Assembly: GCF_015521605.1 (NCBI RefSeq)
Contig: NZ_WANV01000035.1
Location: 1-41,356, forward strand
Reading direction: 5' to 3'
Source of the DNA: Thermococcus sp.
GTDB taxonomy: Archaea; Methanobacteriota_B; Thermococci; Thermococcales; Thermococcaceae
DNA length: 41,356 nucleotides
Every line of letters begins with the position of its first letter. The first letter of the stretch is position 1. Below the pieces are notes generated by a model. The model worked only from the letters and a program-made list of their open reading frames with translations, ran no database searches and was not told where the DNA came from. The translations under genes were made by a program, and so were the position numbers. Shown here in pieces: positions 1-8,296 of this stretch.

Positions 1-155
1 CCCTAGTCATTGGCTTTCTGGCATTCTGGTTAGTGCCCTACGACATAATCCTTGAGCTCAACGGCATCAGGGGTGAAGGCCTCCTGGGCGCTGGCACCTT
101 TGTCCTCTTGGCATGGAAGCTGAGGAAAATGAAAGCCGGTGAACCCAAGGTTTGA
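1..155 (+). CDS. C-terminal fragment of a membrane protein (5' end outside window)
   Basis: An open frame enters from the left edge (first full codon at position 3) and ends at the TGA at 153-155. The visible 50 residues are hydrophobic with a tryptophan- and leucine-rich segment, then a second hydrophobic stretch and a basic tail (Lys-Leu-Arg-Lys), as in the last helices of an integral membrane protein. No family can be named from so little. The stop codon lies inside a putative SurR site belonging to the hypA promoter, so the two genes are packed tightly but probably transcribed separately. Confidence 0.6.
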   Translation, partial: LVIGFLAFWLVPYDIILELNGIRGEGLLGAGTFVLLAWKLRKMKAGEPKV

Positions 156-206
156 AACCCGTTCATTTTTAAGGGAGTGCTTCTAAAACCTGATGGGGGG
201 ATTAAT
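150..206 (+). promoter_or_regulatory. hypA promoter with SurR-type site
   Basis: A perfect GTTn3AAC (150-158, GTTTGAAAC) lies about 8 bases upstream of a TATA-like box (166-173, TTTTTAAG). The expected transcription start is about 195 and the hypA ATG is at 207. GTTn3AAC is the core motif known for SurR in Pyrococcus. The extra downstream GTT at n5 is absent here, so this site is weaker than those of hypC and hypF. Confidence 0.55.
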
Positions 207-626
207 ATGCACGAGTGGGCACTCGCCGATGGAATAGTTAGGACAGCCCTGGATTACGCGGAGAAGGAAGGGGCAACAAAGCTCCTCGCAATAAGAGTCG
301 TCCTCGGAGAGCTTCAGGACGTCAACGCCGAAATAGTCGAGTTCGCAATGAAGGAGCTCCTAAAGGGGACGATAGGTGAAGGGGCAGAAATAGAGTTCGT
401 CGAGGAGGAAGCCCTTTTTAAGTGCCGCGACTGCGGCCACGAGTGGAAGCTGGAGGAGGTCAAGGGGAACTTTGACGAGCGCATAAAGGAGGACATACAC
501 TTTATCCCGGAGGTCGTTCACGCGTTTTTAGCGTGCCCGAAGTGCGGCAGCAGGGACTTCGAGGTCGTTCAGGGCAGGGGAGTTTACATAAGCGGCATAA
601 AGATTGAGAAGGAGGGGGAGGCATGA
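207..626 (+). CDS. hypA: Hydrogenase nickel-insertion protein HypA
   Basis: HypA binds nickel and, with HypB, delivers it to the large subunit of [NiFe]-hydrogenases in the cytoplasm. From the ATG at 207 the product has 139 residues and starts Met-His-Glu-Trp, the nickel-binding N-terminus that must be the true start. A longer frame from 177 would bury it. The zinc site has two CxxC pairs (C73/C76 and C110/C113), and the long insertion between them is typical of the Thermococcales proteins. A G-rich ribosome binding site (195-200) precedes the start. The stop overlaps the start of hypB by four bases (ATGA), so the two are translationally coupled, fitting the known HypA-HypB complex. Confidence 0.96.
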   Translation: MHEWALADGIVRTALDYAEKEGATKLLAIRVVLGELQDVNAEIVEFAMKELLKGTIGEGAEIEFVEEEALFKCRDCGHEWKLEEVKGNFDERIKEDIHFIPEVVHAFLACPKCGSRDFEVVQGRGVYISGIKIEKEGEA

Positions 627-1351
627 TCGTTGACCCGCGCGTCAAGGGCATCGAGGGAAGGCTTGAGAAGGTGAAGCGCATAATCCCCGTCGTCAGCGGG
701 AAGGGCGGTGTAGGAAAGTCCCTTGTCTCCACCACGCTGGCCCTCGTCCTGGCGGAGAAGGGTTACAAGGTTGGACTGCTTGACCTCGACTTTCACGGCG
801 CGAGCGACCACGTGATTCTGGGCTTTGAGCCGAAGGAGTTCCCCGAGGAGGAGTACGGCGTAATCCCGCCGACAGTTCACGGGATAAAGTTCATGAGCAT
901 CGTCTACTACTCCGAGGACAAGCCGACGCCCATGAGGGGCATGGAGATAAGCGACGCCCTCATAGAGCTCCTCGCCATAACCCGGTGGGACGAGCTGGAT
1001 TACCTGATCATAGACATGCCACCCGGACTCGGCGACCAGTTCCTCGACGTGCTGAGGTTCCTCAAGAGGGGCGAGTTTCTGGTCGTTGTAACGCCGTCAA
1101 AGCTCTCCATGAACGTCGTTGAGAAACTTCTGACCCTGCTCAAGGAGAGGGGGCACAGAATCCTCGGAATCGTCGAGAACCTCAAGCTGGACGAGGCGAG
1201 GGACATAGAGGAGCTGGCGAAGAGGTTCGACGTGCCCTACTTAACCGGTATACCGCTGTACAGAGACCTGGAGGACAAGATAGGAAAGCCGGAGGAGCTG
1301 TTGAGGACGGATTTTGCGGAGAAGATAAGGGAAGCCGCAGAGAAGATTTAG
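623..1351 (+). CDS. hypB: Archaeal-type HypB, Mrp/MinD-family ATPase for nickel insertion
   Basis: This 242-residue protein is the archaeal form of HypB. It is not the GTPase of bacteria but a SIMIBI-class ATPase of the Mrp/MinD family. A deviant Walker A motif with the signature lysine (SGKGGVGKS) sits at residues 25-33, followed by a switch-like DLDFHGASDH segment and a conserved IIDMPPG motif near 130. The structurally studied Thermococcus kodakarensis homologue binds HypA and hydrolyses ATP. The ATGA overlap with hypA and the position within a full hyp set support this role over a general Fe-S carrier (Mrp/ApbC). A T-rich tract (1359-1371) follows and could end the transcript. Confidence 0.92.
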   Translation: MIVDPRVKGIEGRLEKVKRIIPVVSGKGGVGKSLVSTTLALVLAEKGYKVGLLDLDFHGASDHVILGFEPKEFPEEEYGVIPPTVHGIKFMSIVYYSEDKPTPMRGMEISDALIELLAITRWDELDYLIIDMPPGLGDQFLDVLRFLKRGEFLVVVTPSKLSMNVVEKLLTLLKERGHRILGIVENLKLDEARDIEELAKRFDVPYLTGIPLYRDLEDKIGKPEELLRTDFAEKIREAAEKI

Positions 1352-1354
1352 CGA

Positions 1355-1373
1355 AGGGTTTTTCTTTTCCCCA
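1355..1373 (+). terminator. Possible T-rich terminator after hypB
   Basis: The stretch after the hypB stop reads as runs of T interrupted by C. Oligo-T tracts are sufficient for intrinsic termination in Thermococcales. Only 46 bases separate hypB from the next gene, so read-through is equally possible. Confidence 0.35.
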
Positions 1374-1397
1374 TCCTAACTCGTCAAAGGTGGAACT

Positions 1398-1877
1398 ATG
1401 GAGCTCACCGAACTCCTCAGAAAGGCCAGACGGGTCGTCATCTGCGGCGTAGGGAACGACGTTAGGGGAGACGATGCCTTCGGCGTCCTCGTTGCCGAGA
1501 GGCTGAAGGAACTGGTGGACAGCCCGAACGTCCTCGTCCTGAACTGCGGCGAAGTTCCGGAGAGCTACACCGGAAAGATAGTGGAGTTCAAACCCGAGCT
1601 GGTGATCTTCGTGGATGCCGTTGACTTCGGGGGGGAGCACGGAGAGGTTATAGTCGCCGACCCGGAGGGGACGCTGGGGGAAGCCGTCTCGACCCACAGC
1701 CTGCCGCTCAAGGTTCTGGTGGGATACCTGAAAACGCGCCTCAACGCGGAGTTCGTCCTCATCGGCTGTCAGCCGGCGGTTATGGGACTCTTCCAGGAGC
1801 CGAGTGATGTTATAGTAGAAAGGGCAGAGACCCTTGCAAGGGCTATAGCCGGTGTCCTCGATGGGGCTGAGGATTAG
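1398..1877 (+). CDS. hycI: Hydrogenase maturation endopeptidase (HycI/HybD family)
   Basis: This 159-residue protease cuts the C-terminal tail of a [NiFe]-hydrogenase large subunit after nickel has been inserted. The family motif GVGNDVRGDD lies at residues 17-26. The three nickel-sensing residues of E. coli HycI (Asp16, Asp62, His90) correspond to D26, D73 and H100 here. The GGTGG ribosome site at 1388-1392 sets the ATG at 1398. It lies directly after hypAB and overlaps the acetyltransferase gene downstream by 17 bases. Which hydrogenase it processes (membrane-bound, soluble or formate-linked) cannot be told from the sequence. Confidence 0.92.
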   Translation: MELTELLRKARRVVICGVGNDVRGDDAFGVLVAERLKELVDSPNVLVLNCGEVPESYTGKIVEFKPELVIFVDAVDFGGEHGEVIVADPEGTLGEAVSTHSLPLKVLVGYLKTRLNAEFVLIGCQPAVMGLFQEPSDVIVERAETLARAIAGVLDGAED

Positions 1878-2733
1878 GGAGGCCACCCTTTGGGACTGCC
1901 AGAGGATAGTGGGCATATACCTCTCCAACTCACCATGGAAAGACTCGCCTTACGAGACGTACCTCCAAGTCGGCCCTTGGGGGCTGGAAGAGACCTGTGC
2001 GATCCACCTGAACAACCTCAAGCTCTCTGGAGGGATAGCGCTCGTTGCAGAACTGGACGGGAAGGTGGCGGGTGAGGCCGAAGTTTTTATGAGCGAGGAG
2101 GTCTGGGACGGAGAGCTCGTAAAGACCGCCCACCTCAGCGTCATTGAGGTCGCCAGGTGGTACCAGGGGAAGGGCATAGGAAGGGCCTTAGTGGAGCACG
2201 TGATAGAGCTGGCCAGTGACGAAGACTGCGACCTGATTACCGTCACCCCGGAGAAGAAGGCCGTTGGGTTCTACAGAAAGCTCGGATTCGACAGGACTGT
2301 GTATCACGGGGTTATTGCCGACATATCAACGGACGCCGGAAAGAATGCCCCAACTCCTGCCAGTTTTATCCCCACCTGGGACGACCTGAGAGGAGTGCCC
2401 CTCAGCCTGGGGCAGTTCCAGAGTTCCTACAACCACTGGTTCACGGAGTTCGTTGACAGGGTCGCGGACGTGGACGGGAGAGTTCACTTCGAGAGCGGAA
2501 GCATTGAAGGCGGTTTTTACGTTCTTGAGGGCAGCTTTTTTGACAGAAGGACTGCAACGGCTTATTTCTGGGGGGAGAACGGTCTGGAGGGCCTAAAGAG
2601 GCTTGCGGCCCTTGCGAGACGCAGAGGCTTCAAAACCCTCAGAACAAGCCTCAGCAGAAAGCTGGTAAGCGGCAGGCTGGAGTTCGGCATAACACCCTTG
2701 GACGAGGTTCGCATACTGGCAAAGTCACTTTGA
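1861..2733 (+). CDS. GNAT N-acetyltransferase with an uncharacterised C-terminal domain
   Basis: The first ~150 residues form a GNAT domain: beta strand, helix, and the acetyl-CoA loop QGKGIGRA (near residues 102-109), then the typical GFYRKLGF near the end of the fold. The remaining ~140 residues are not an acetyltransferase motif that I recognise and may be a second, degenerate GNAT-like or substrate-binding domain. I prefer the ATG at 1861, with GGTG just upstream, over a GTG at 1852. It overlaps the protease gene, so it is probably co-transcribed with hypA-hypB-hycI. Its substrate is unknown. The 3' end overlaps convergent mobA by 9 bases. Confidence 0.8.
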   Translation: MGLRIREATLWDCQRIVGIYLSNSPWKDSPYETYLQVGPWGLEETCAIHLNNLKLSGGIALVAELDGKVAGEAEVFMSEEVWDGELVKTAHLSVIEVARWYQGKGIGRALVEHVIELASDEDCDLITVTPEKKAVGFYRKLGFDRTVYHGVIADISTDAGKNAPTPASFIPTWDDLRGVPLSLGQFQSSYNHWFTEFVDRVADVDGRVHFESGSIEGGFYVLEGSFFDRRTATAYFWGENGLEGLKRLAALARRRGFKTLRTSLSRKLVSGRLEFGITPLDEVRILAKSL

Positions 2734-3306
2734 GTTCGCCATGAGCTTTCTGAGGTCGCTTCTGCTATTAACGTTAAAAAAACTCCCCCTCCAGTGGGAG
2801 GGCAGTCCCTCCACCTCCAGGTAGCATACGTCGGCGGAACGTATTGCCCCGTTCAGCGAGTAGTCTCCGCTGTGTATCCTCTCCTCAAGGATACCGCGAA
2901 ACACCCTTGAGTACGCCGCGTGGAGTGGCTCAAGATATCCGTTGCTCCAGCGGGGGACGCAGGCGGTTTTTCCCTGACGAGCGAACTCCCGGATTATGTG
3001 GTCAACGAGCTCGGGCACTATAAGGGGCATATCACCGGCGGCAACGAACGCGTCTCCAAGGCCCAATGCGGTGTACACTCCCCCTGCAGGCCCCACGGAG
3101 AGCTCGTCAACCACCACCTCGCAGCCGAGACCCCTGAGTCTCCCAACGTTATCTGGAGAGGCCACCACAATGACCTCATCTATGAGCGAAGCGGATTCAA
3201 GCCTTTCAAGGGCATGCTGGATAAGCGGCCTCCCATCTACCCTGAAAAGCAATTTATCGTTTCCGAAACGCCGGCTTCTGCCCCCAGCCAGAAGGATGCC
3301 TAGCAT
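2725..3306 (-). CDS. mobA: Molybdenum cofactor guanylyltransferase-like nucleotidyltransferase (MobA family)
   Basis: A 193-residue protein with the MobA/NTP-transferase N-terminal motif [13 protein letters not shown] (residues 6-18) and a metal-binding GDMP segment around residue 93. MobA joins GMP to molybdopterin or tungstopterin. In a tungsten-dependent Thermococcus this would serve tungsto- or molybdoenzymes such as formate dehydrogenase. Related MobA-like enzymes act on other nucleotides, so the substrate is inferred. No ribosome site precedes the ATG, and a TATA-like box (3327-3335, reverse strand) puts the transcription start at the ATG itself, suggesting a leaderless mRNA. It shares its upstream region with hypC. 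Confidence 0.85.
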   Translation of the reverse strand: MLGILLAGGRSRRFGNDKLLFRVDGRPLIQHALERLESASLIDEVIVVASPDNVGRLRGLGCEVVVDELSVGPAGGVYTALGLGDAFVAAGDMPLIVPELVDHIIREFARQGKTACVPRWSNGYLEPLHAAYSRVFRGILEERIHSGDYSLNGAIRSADVCYLEVEGLPSHWRGSFFNVNSRSDLRKLMANSK

Positions 3307-3326
3307 GGTACATGGTTGGATTTCGG

Positions 3327-3409
3327 ACTTTTAGGGTTGACGGTTGAAAACCTATGGTTCTGGAAAGGCCTAAAAAAGCCCCGGTTGAATTATCCATGGG
3401 TGAAACGAA
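3327..3409. promoter_or_regulatory. Divergent mobA/hypC promoter region with one extended SurR site
   Basis: A perfect extended SurR motif (GTTn3AACn5GTT) occupies 3343-3359. On the right the hypC TATA box (3370-3377, CTAAAAAA) begins about 10 bases away. GGTGA (3399-3403) lies 6 bases before the hypC ATG. On the left, reading the reverse strand, the mobA TATA-like box (3327-3335) is about 7 bases from the site. One operator could therefore act on both promoters. In Pyrococcus, SurR sites just upstream of the TATA box are associated with activation. Confidence 0.72.
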
Positions 3410-3634
3410 ATGTGTCTGGCGGTTCCCGGAAGGGTCATCGAGATAAAAGGAAAAGTTGCAGTCGTGGATTTTGGAGGGGTCAGAAGGGAGGTTCGCCTGG
3501 ACCTGCTCCCGAACGTCGAGGTGGGCGACTACGTTATAGTCCATACAGGCTTCGCGATAGAGAAGCTCGACGAAAAGAGGGCCCTGGAGATACTTGAGGC
3601 ATGGGCAGAGGTTGAAAAGGCCCTGGAGGGATGA
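3410..3634 (+). CDS. hypC: Hydrogenase maturation chaperone HypC
   Basis: HypC (74 residues) carries the Fe(CN)2CO group with HypD and escorts it to the hydrogenase large subunit. The family signature Met-Cys-Leu-Ala-Val-Pro-Gly at the extreme N-terminus contains the essential Cys2, and the start at 3410 is fixed by it. An OB-like beta barrel and a C-terminal helix follow, as usual. The stop codon (3632-3634) overlaps the start region of hypD, so the two partner proteins are made together. Confidence 0.97.
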   Translation: MCLAVPGRVIEIKGKVAVVDFGGVRREVRLDLLPNVEVGDYVIVHTGFAIEKLDEKRALEILEAWAEVEKALEG

Positions 3635-4749
3635 TGGTGACCGACGTTTTGAACGCCTTTAAGGACAGAGAGCTGGCCCAGAAGGTCGTGAGGGAGATAC
3701 ACAGGGAAGCACAGGGTCTCGACGAGCTCCGCTTCATGCACGTCTGCGGAACCCACGAGGACACGGTAACCCGCTCTGGAATACGCTCGCTTTTACCCGA
3801 GAACATCAAAATAGTCAGCGGTCCGGGCTGTCCGGTCTGCATAACCCCCGTTGAGGACATTGTCAAGATGCGCGAGATCATGAAGGAGGCCTACGAAGAG
3901 GGGGACAGGATAATCCTGACCACCTTTGGGGACATGTATAAAATCCCCACCCCCCTCGGAAGCTTTGCGGACCTCAAGAGCGAGGGCTACGATGTCAGGG
4001 TGGTCTATTCTATATTCGATACCTACCGGATTGCCAGGGAGAACCCTGACAGGACGGTCGTGCACTTCTCACCGGGCTTTGAGACGACCACCGCCCCCGC
4101 GGCCGGAATGCTCAATGCCGTCGTGGAGGAGGGGCTCGAAAACTTCAAGATATACTCCGTCCACCGCCTGACTCCCCCGGCCGTTGAGGTGCTTGTAAAA
4201 CAGGGAACGCGCTTCCACGGCCTCATCGACCCCGGGCACGTCTCCACGATAATCGGCGTGAGGGGCTGGGAGTACATAACGACCGACTACGGCATACCGC
4301 AGGTCATAGCGGGCTTTGAACCAGTGGACATGCTGATGGCCATTCTGCTCCTCATAAGGATGGTTAAGAACGGGGAGGTTAAGATAATAAACGAGTACAC
4401 GAGGGTTGTCAAATATGAGGGCAACGTAACGGCTCAGAAGTTCATAGAGAAGTTTTTCGAGGTCACCGATGCCAAATGGCGCGCCCTTGGAACCATACCG
4501 AAGAGCGGGCTTGAGCTGAAGAAGGAATGGAAGGAGCTGGAGATACGGACGTACTACAATCCAGAGGTTCCAAAGCTGCCCGACCTCGAAAAGGGATGCA
4601 TCTGCGGTGCGATCCTGCGCGGCCTGGCGTTGCCCCCGCAGTGCCCGCACTTCGGCAAGACGTGCACGCCGAGGAGTCCAATAGGGCCGTGTATGGTCTC
4701 CTATGAAGGAACCTGCAGCATTTTCTACAAATACGGAGCTTTGTTCTGA
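3634..4749 (+). CDS. hypD: Hydrogenase maturation Fe-S protein HypD
   Basis: HypD holds the iron while CN and CO ligands are added, working with HypC and HypE. The conserved motifs CGTHE, GPGCPVC and the C-terminal cysteine cluster for a [4Fe-4S] centre (CICGA, then CPHFGKTC) are all present, in 371 residues. Three candidate starts lie in a row (ATG 3631, ATG 3634, GTG 3637). GGAGGG at 3625-3630 gives the most usual spacing to 3634 or 3637, so 3634 is chosen with an uncertainty of one codon either way. It overlaps hypC. The last residues, rich in Tyr and Phe, match the family's normal end. Confidence 0.96.
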   Translation: MVTDVLNAFKDRELAQKVVREIHREAQGLDELRFMHVCGTHEDTVTRSGIRSLLPENIKIVSGPGCPVCITPVEDIVKMREIMKEAYEEGDRIILTTFGDMYKIPTPLGSFADLKSEGYDVRVVYSIFDTYRIARENPDRTVVHFSPGFETTTAPAAGMLNAVVEEGLENFKIYSVHRLTPPAVEVLVKQGTRFHGLIDPGHVSTIIGVRGWEYITTDYGIPQVIAGFEPVDMLMAILLLIRMVKNGEVKIINEYTRVVKYEGNVTAQKFIEKFFEVTDAKWRALGTIPKSGLELKKEWKELEIRTYYNPEVPKLPDLEKGCICGAILRGLALPPQCPHFGKTCTPRSPIGPCMVSYEGTCSIFYKYGALF

Positions 4750-4757
4750 CACCAAAG

Positions 4758-4841
4758 GTTGAAAACTCCTCCCCGGTTTTTAACTTTTGGTTTTAGAAAC
4801 CTATAAAGGCTCAGATTACCAAGAAAGAACCGGTGAGAGGA
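4758..4841 (+). promoter_or_regulatory. hypF promoter with two SurR-type sites
   Basis: Two perfect GTTn3AAC elements are present. One is simple (4758-4766). The other is part of a full extended motif GTTn3AACn5GTT (4776-4792), which ends about 9 bases before the TATA box (4801-4808, CTATAAAG). The expected transcription start is near 4828. GGTGA (4832-4836) lies 5 bases before the ATG at 4842. The arrangement copies that of hypC. Confidence 0.75.
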
Positions 4842-7160
4842 ATGAAAGCTTACCGGCTTCACGTTCAGGGCATCGTTCAGGCGGTTGGATTCAGGCCCTT
4901 CGTCTACAGGATAGCCCATGAGAACAATCTGCGGGGCTACGTTAAGAACCTTGGAGACGCGGGAGTTGAAATCCTCGTTGAGGGCAGGGAAGAGGACATA
5001 GACTCATTTCTGAGAGACCTGAGGGAGAAGCTCCCTCCCCTGGCAAGGATAGAAAGGATAAAGAAAAAGGAAGTCCAGCCCCAGGGCTTTGACCGCTTTT
5101 ACATCGAGAAGAGCTCCCAGGGCGGGGAAGGCGGGGACTCGATAATCCCCCCGGACATAGCCATCTGTGACGACTGTCTCAGGGAGCTTTTCGACCCGAC
5201 AGACAAGCGGTACATGTACCCCTTCATAGTCTGCACCAACTGCGGGCCGAGGTTCACGATCATCGAAGGCCTCCCCTACGACAGAATCAACACCACGATG
5301 AGAGAGTTCCCGATGTGCGACTACTGCGAGAGCGAGTACAAAGATCCCCTCAACAGGCGCTATCATGCCGAACCCGTCTGCTGTCCGGTTTGCGGACCGA
5401 GCTACCGCCTCTACACGAACGACGGGGAGGAAATCATCGGAGACCCGCTGAAGAGGGCGGCGGAGCTCATAGACAAGGGATATATCGTCGCCATCAAGGG
5501 GATAGGCGGAATACACCTCGCGTGTGATGCCACCAACGAGGAAGCCGTTGCGGAGCTGAGGAGGAGAACCCACAGGCCGCAGAAGCCCTTCGCAATAATG
5601 GCGAAGGACGTCGAGACGGTGGAGGAGTTCGCCTTCCTCTCCCCGGGGGAGCTTGAAGAGCTGACTTCCTACAGGAGACCGATAATAACCCTCCGGAAGA
5701 AGGAACCGTTCCCCCTTCCGGAGAACCTCGCGCCGGGACTTCACACAATAGGCGTCATGCTGCCCTACGCGGGAACGCATTACATACTCTTCCACTGGAG
5801 CAGGAGCAGGGTTTACGTCATGACCTCTGCGAACTACCCGGGAATGCCCATGGTCAAGGACAACGATAGGGCATTCGAAGAACTGAAGGACGTGGCGGAC
5901 TACTTCCTCCTCCACAACAGGAAGATACTCAACCGCGCAGATGACAGCGTTGTGCGCTTCGTGGATGGAAAGAGGGCGGTGATCAGGAGGAGCAGGGGCT
6001 TCGTACCTCTGCCGATAGAGATACCCTTTGAATACCGCGGCCTGGCCGTCGGAGCCGAGCTCCTCAACGCATTCTGTATAGCAAAGAACGGGCGCGTTTA
6101 CCCCAGCCAGTACATCGGAAACACCTCAAAGGTTGAAGTCCTTGAGTTCATGGAAAACGCCATAGAGCACTTTAAGAGGCTCCTCCGCGTGGACGAACTC
6201 GACCTCATAATAGCCGACCTTCACCCGAGCTACAACACGACAAAGCTGGCCATGGAGATGGCCAACCAGCTCAACATAGAGTTCCTCCAGGTGCAGCACC
6301 ACTACGCCCACATAGCGAGCGTTATGGCCGAGAACAACCTCGACGAGATAATAGGCATAGCCGTTGACGGTGTCGGATACGGTGCGGACGGCCACACCTG
6401 GGGAGGCGAGGTGATATACCTGAGCTACGAGGACGTCGAGAGATTGGCGCACATAGACTACTACCCCCTGCCAGGCGGCGATCTGGCCAGCTACTACCCG
6501 CTGAGGGCGCTGATGGGAATACTGAGCAAGGTCTACAGCATAGAGGAGCTTGAGGGGATAATAGAGAGGTGCTGTCCGAAGGCCATAGAGAGCCTCCGCT
6601 ACGGAAAGGTGGAGTTCAACGTAGTCCTGACCCAGCTGGCAAAGGAGGTCAACACCAGCTACGCATCCTCGACGGGCAGGGTACTCGACGCCTTCTCGGT
6701 TCTCCTCAACGTGGCCTACAGAAGGCACTACGAGGGCGAGCCGGCCATGAAGCTGGAGAGCTTCGCGATGCGCGGGAAGAACGACCTCAAGTTCGACGTA
6801 CCGGTCGAGGGCGAACTGATAAAGGTAGAGGAGCTCTTTGCCCAGGCGCTTGACGTCATTGAGACCGCAAACCCCGCGGACATAGCGTACTCGGTTCACC
6901 TGGCCCTTGGAAGGGCATTCGCCGAAACGGCCCTTGAAAGGGCGCGGGAGTTCGGTGTGAAGAACGTTGGAATAAGCGGCGGCGTTGCCTTCAACGAGCT
7001 GATAGTCAAGACCGTCAGAAAGATAGTCGAGGCGGCGGGACTGAACTTCCACACGACTTACGAGGTTCCGCGCGGCGACAACGGGATAAACGTCGGTCAG
7101 GCCTTCCTCGGCGGCCTGTACCTTGAGGGATACCTCACGAAGGAGGATCTGATGCTGTGA
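4842..7160 (+). CDS. hypF: Carbamoyltransferase HypF
   Basis: HypF converts carbamoyl phosphate and ATP into a carbamoyl group passed to the C-terminal Cys of HypE, the source of the cyanide ligands. All domains are visible in 772 residues: acylphosphatase (1-90, with R18 and N36); a zinc domain with four CxxC pairs at 109/112, 131/134, 159/162 and 181/184, in the family's exact 18-24-18 spacing; a YrdC-like domain (about 190-380); and a Kae1-like domain with the metal-binding HHYAH (H486, H490). The ATG at 4842 is chosen because GGTGA lies 5 bases upstream. An in-frame GTG at 4833 is part of that ribosome site. Confidence 0.97.
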   Translation: MKAYRLHVQGIVQAVGFRPFVYRIAHENNLRGYVKNLGDAGVEILVEGREEDIDSFLRDLREKLPPLARIERIKKKEVQPQGFDRFYIEKSSQGGEGGDSIIPPDIAICDDCLRELFDPTDKRYMYPFIVCTNCGPRFTIIEGLPYDRINTTMREFPMCDYCESEYKDPLNRRYHAEPVCCPVCGPSYRLYTNDGEEIIGDPLKRAAELIDKGYIVAIKGIGGIHLACDATNEEAVAELRRRTHRPQKPFAIMAKDVETVEEFAFLSPGELEELTSYRRPIITLRKKEPFPLPENLAPGLHTIGVMLPYAGTHYILFHWSRSRVYVMTSANYPGMPMVKDNDRAFEELKDVADYFLLHNRKILNRADDSVVRFVDGKRAVIRRSRGFVPLPIEIPFEYRGLAVGAELLNAFCIAKNGRVYPSQYIGNTSKVEVLEFMENAIEHFKRLLRVDELDLIIADLHPSYNTTKLAMEMANQLNIEFLQVQHHYAHIASVMAENNLDEIIGIAVDGVGYGADGHTWGGEVIYLSYEDVERLAHIDYYPLPGGDLASYYPLRALMGILSKVYSIEELEGIIERCCPKAIESLRYGKVEFNVVLTQLAKEVNTSYASSTGRVLDAFSVLLNVAYRRHYEGEPAMKLESFAMRGKNDLKFDVPVEGELIKVEELFAQALDVIETANPADIAYSVHLALGRAFAETALERAREFGVKNVGISGGVAFNELIVKTVRKIVEAAGLNFHTTYEVPRGDNGINVGQAFLGGLYLEGYLTKEDLML

Positions 7161-7207
7161 GGAAAGGTTAAATTCAATTTGTTCACACGATAACCGGAGG
7201 GAGAAAG

Positions 7208-8218
7208 ATGAAGATAAAGCTCGAACACGGAGCCGGTGGAGAAATAATGGAGGAACTCCTCAGGGACGTCATACTGAAGAGCCTGAGCCTGAAATCCGCT
7301 GGGGGAATAGGGCTCGACCAGCTCGATGACGGTGCGACGATACCCCTGGGAGACAGACACCTCGTCTTCACAATAGACGGCCACACGGTCAAGCCGCTCT
7401 TCTTCCCGGGCGGCGACATTGGACGTCTTTCAGTTAGCGGCACGGTGAACGACCTGGCGGTTATGGGGGCAAGGCCACTGGCCCTGGCGAACTCCATGAT
7501 AATCGGGGAAGGCTTTGACGGTGAAGACCTGAAGAGAATCCTGAACTCGATGGACGAGACCGCCAAAGAGGTGCCGGTTCCCATAGTCACCGGCGACACC
7601 AAGGTCGTCGAGGACGAGATAGGAATCTTCGTCATAACGGCGGGAATCGGAATCGCAGAGAGGCCGATAAGCGACGCCGGGGCAAAGGTGGGCGACGTCG
7701 TCCTCGTCAGCGGAACGGTCGGAGACCACGGGATAGCGCTGATGAGCCACCGCGAGGGCATAGCCTTTGAGACCGAGCTTAAGAGTGACGTTGCCCCGAT
7801 ATGGGAGGTCGTCGAGGCTGTGGCTAAAGCGATAGGCTGGGAGAACATACACGCCATGAAGGATCCGACGAGGGGCGGGCTGAGCAACGCCCTCAACGAG
7901 ATGGCGAAGAAGGCCAGCGTGGGAATACTCATACGGGAAACCGACGTGCCGGTTAGACCGGAGGTCAGAGCCGCCAGCGACATGCTGGGCATAAACCCCT
8001 TCGACGTCGCCAACGAGGGCAAGGTCGTTATGGTCGTCCCAAGGGAGCATGCAGAGGATGCACTGGAGGCTATGAGGGGCACTGAAAAGGGCAAGAATGC
8101 GGCCATCATTGGGGAGGTCATAGACCGCTACCGGGGCAAAGTCCTGGTAGAGACGGGCATAGGCGGAAAGCGCTTCCTTGAACCCCCCGCGGGAGACCCT
8201 GTTCCAAGGGTCTGCTGA
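7208..8218 (+). CDS. hypE: Carbamoyl dehydratase HypE
   Basis: HypE dehydrates the thiocarbamate on its C-terminal cysteine to a thiocyanate using ATP, then gives cyanide to the HypC-HypD iron. The protein (336 residues) belongs to the AIR synthase/PurM fold. It has the N-terminal glycine-rich GAGGE, the ATP-site segment around DDGA (residues 38-41) and the hallmark ending Pro-Arg-Val-Cys with the catalytic Cys336. The GGAGGGAG ribosome site (7197-7203) precedes the ATG. Only 47 bases separate it from hypF, and no SurR motif is seen there, so it is probably read from the hypF promoter. Confidence 0.97.
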   Translation: MKIKLEHGAGGEIMEELLRDVILKSLSLKSAGGIGLDQLDDGATIPLGDRHLVFTIDGHTVKPLFFPGGDIGRLSVSGTVNDLAVMGARPLALANSMIIGEGFDGEDLKRILNSMDETAKEVPVPIVTGDTKVVEDEIGIFVITAGIGIAERPISDAGAKVGDVVLVSGTVGDHGIALMSHREGIAFETELKSDVAPIWEVVEAVAKAIGWENIHAMKDPTRGGLSNALNEMAKKASVGILIRETDVPVRPEVRAASDMLGINPFDVANEGKVVMVVPREHAEDALEAMRGTEKGKNAAIIGEVIDRYRGKVLVETGIGGKRFLEPPAGDPVPRVC

Positions 8219-8249
8219 TTTTCCCAATTTTGTCCTTAACCTTGGGTTG

Positions 8250-8296
8250 GGGAAATCTATAAATCGTCTTCTCCCGAGTTTTTACCCGGTGAGAGT
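8250..8296 (+). promoter_or_regulatory. Promoter of the 97-residue protein / cysteine desulfurase pair
   Basis: A purine-rich BRE-like stretch and TATA box (8250-8264, core CTATAAAT at 8257) predict a start near 8285. GGTGA at 8288-8292 lies 4 bases before the ATG at 8297. Confidence 0.65.

Noticed and set aside
7161-7207. Separate SurR-controlled hypE promoter
   Set aside because: No GTTn3AAC is present and the TATA-like sequence is weak; read-through from hypF is simpler.
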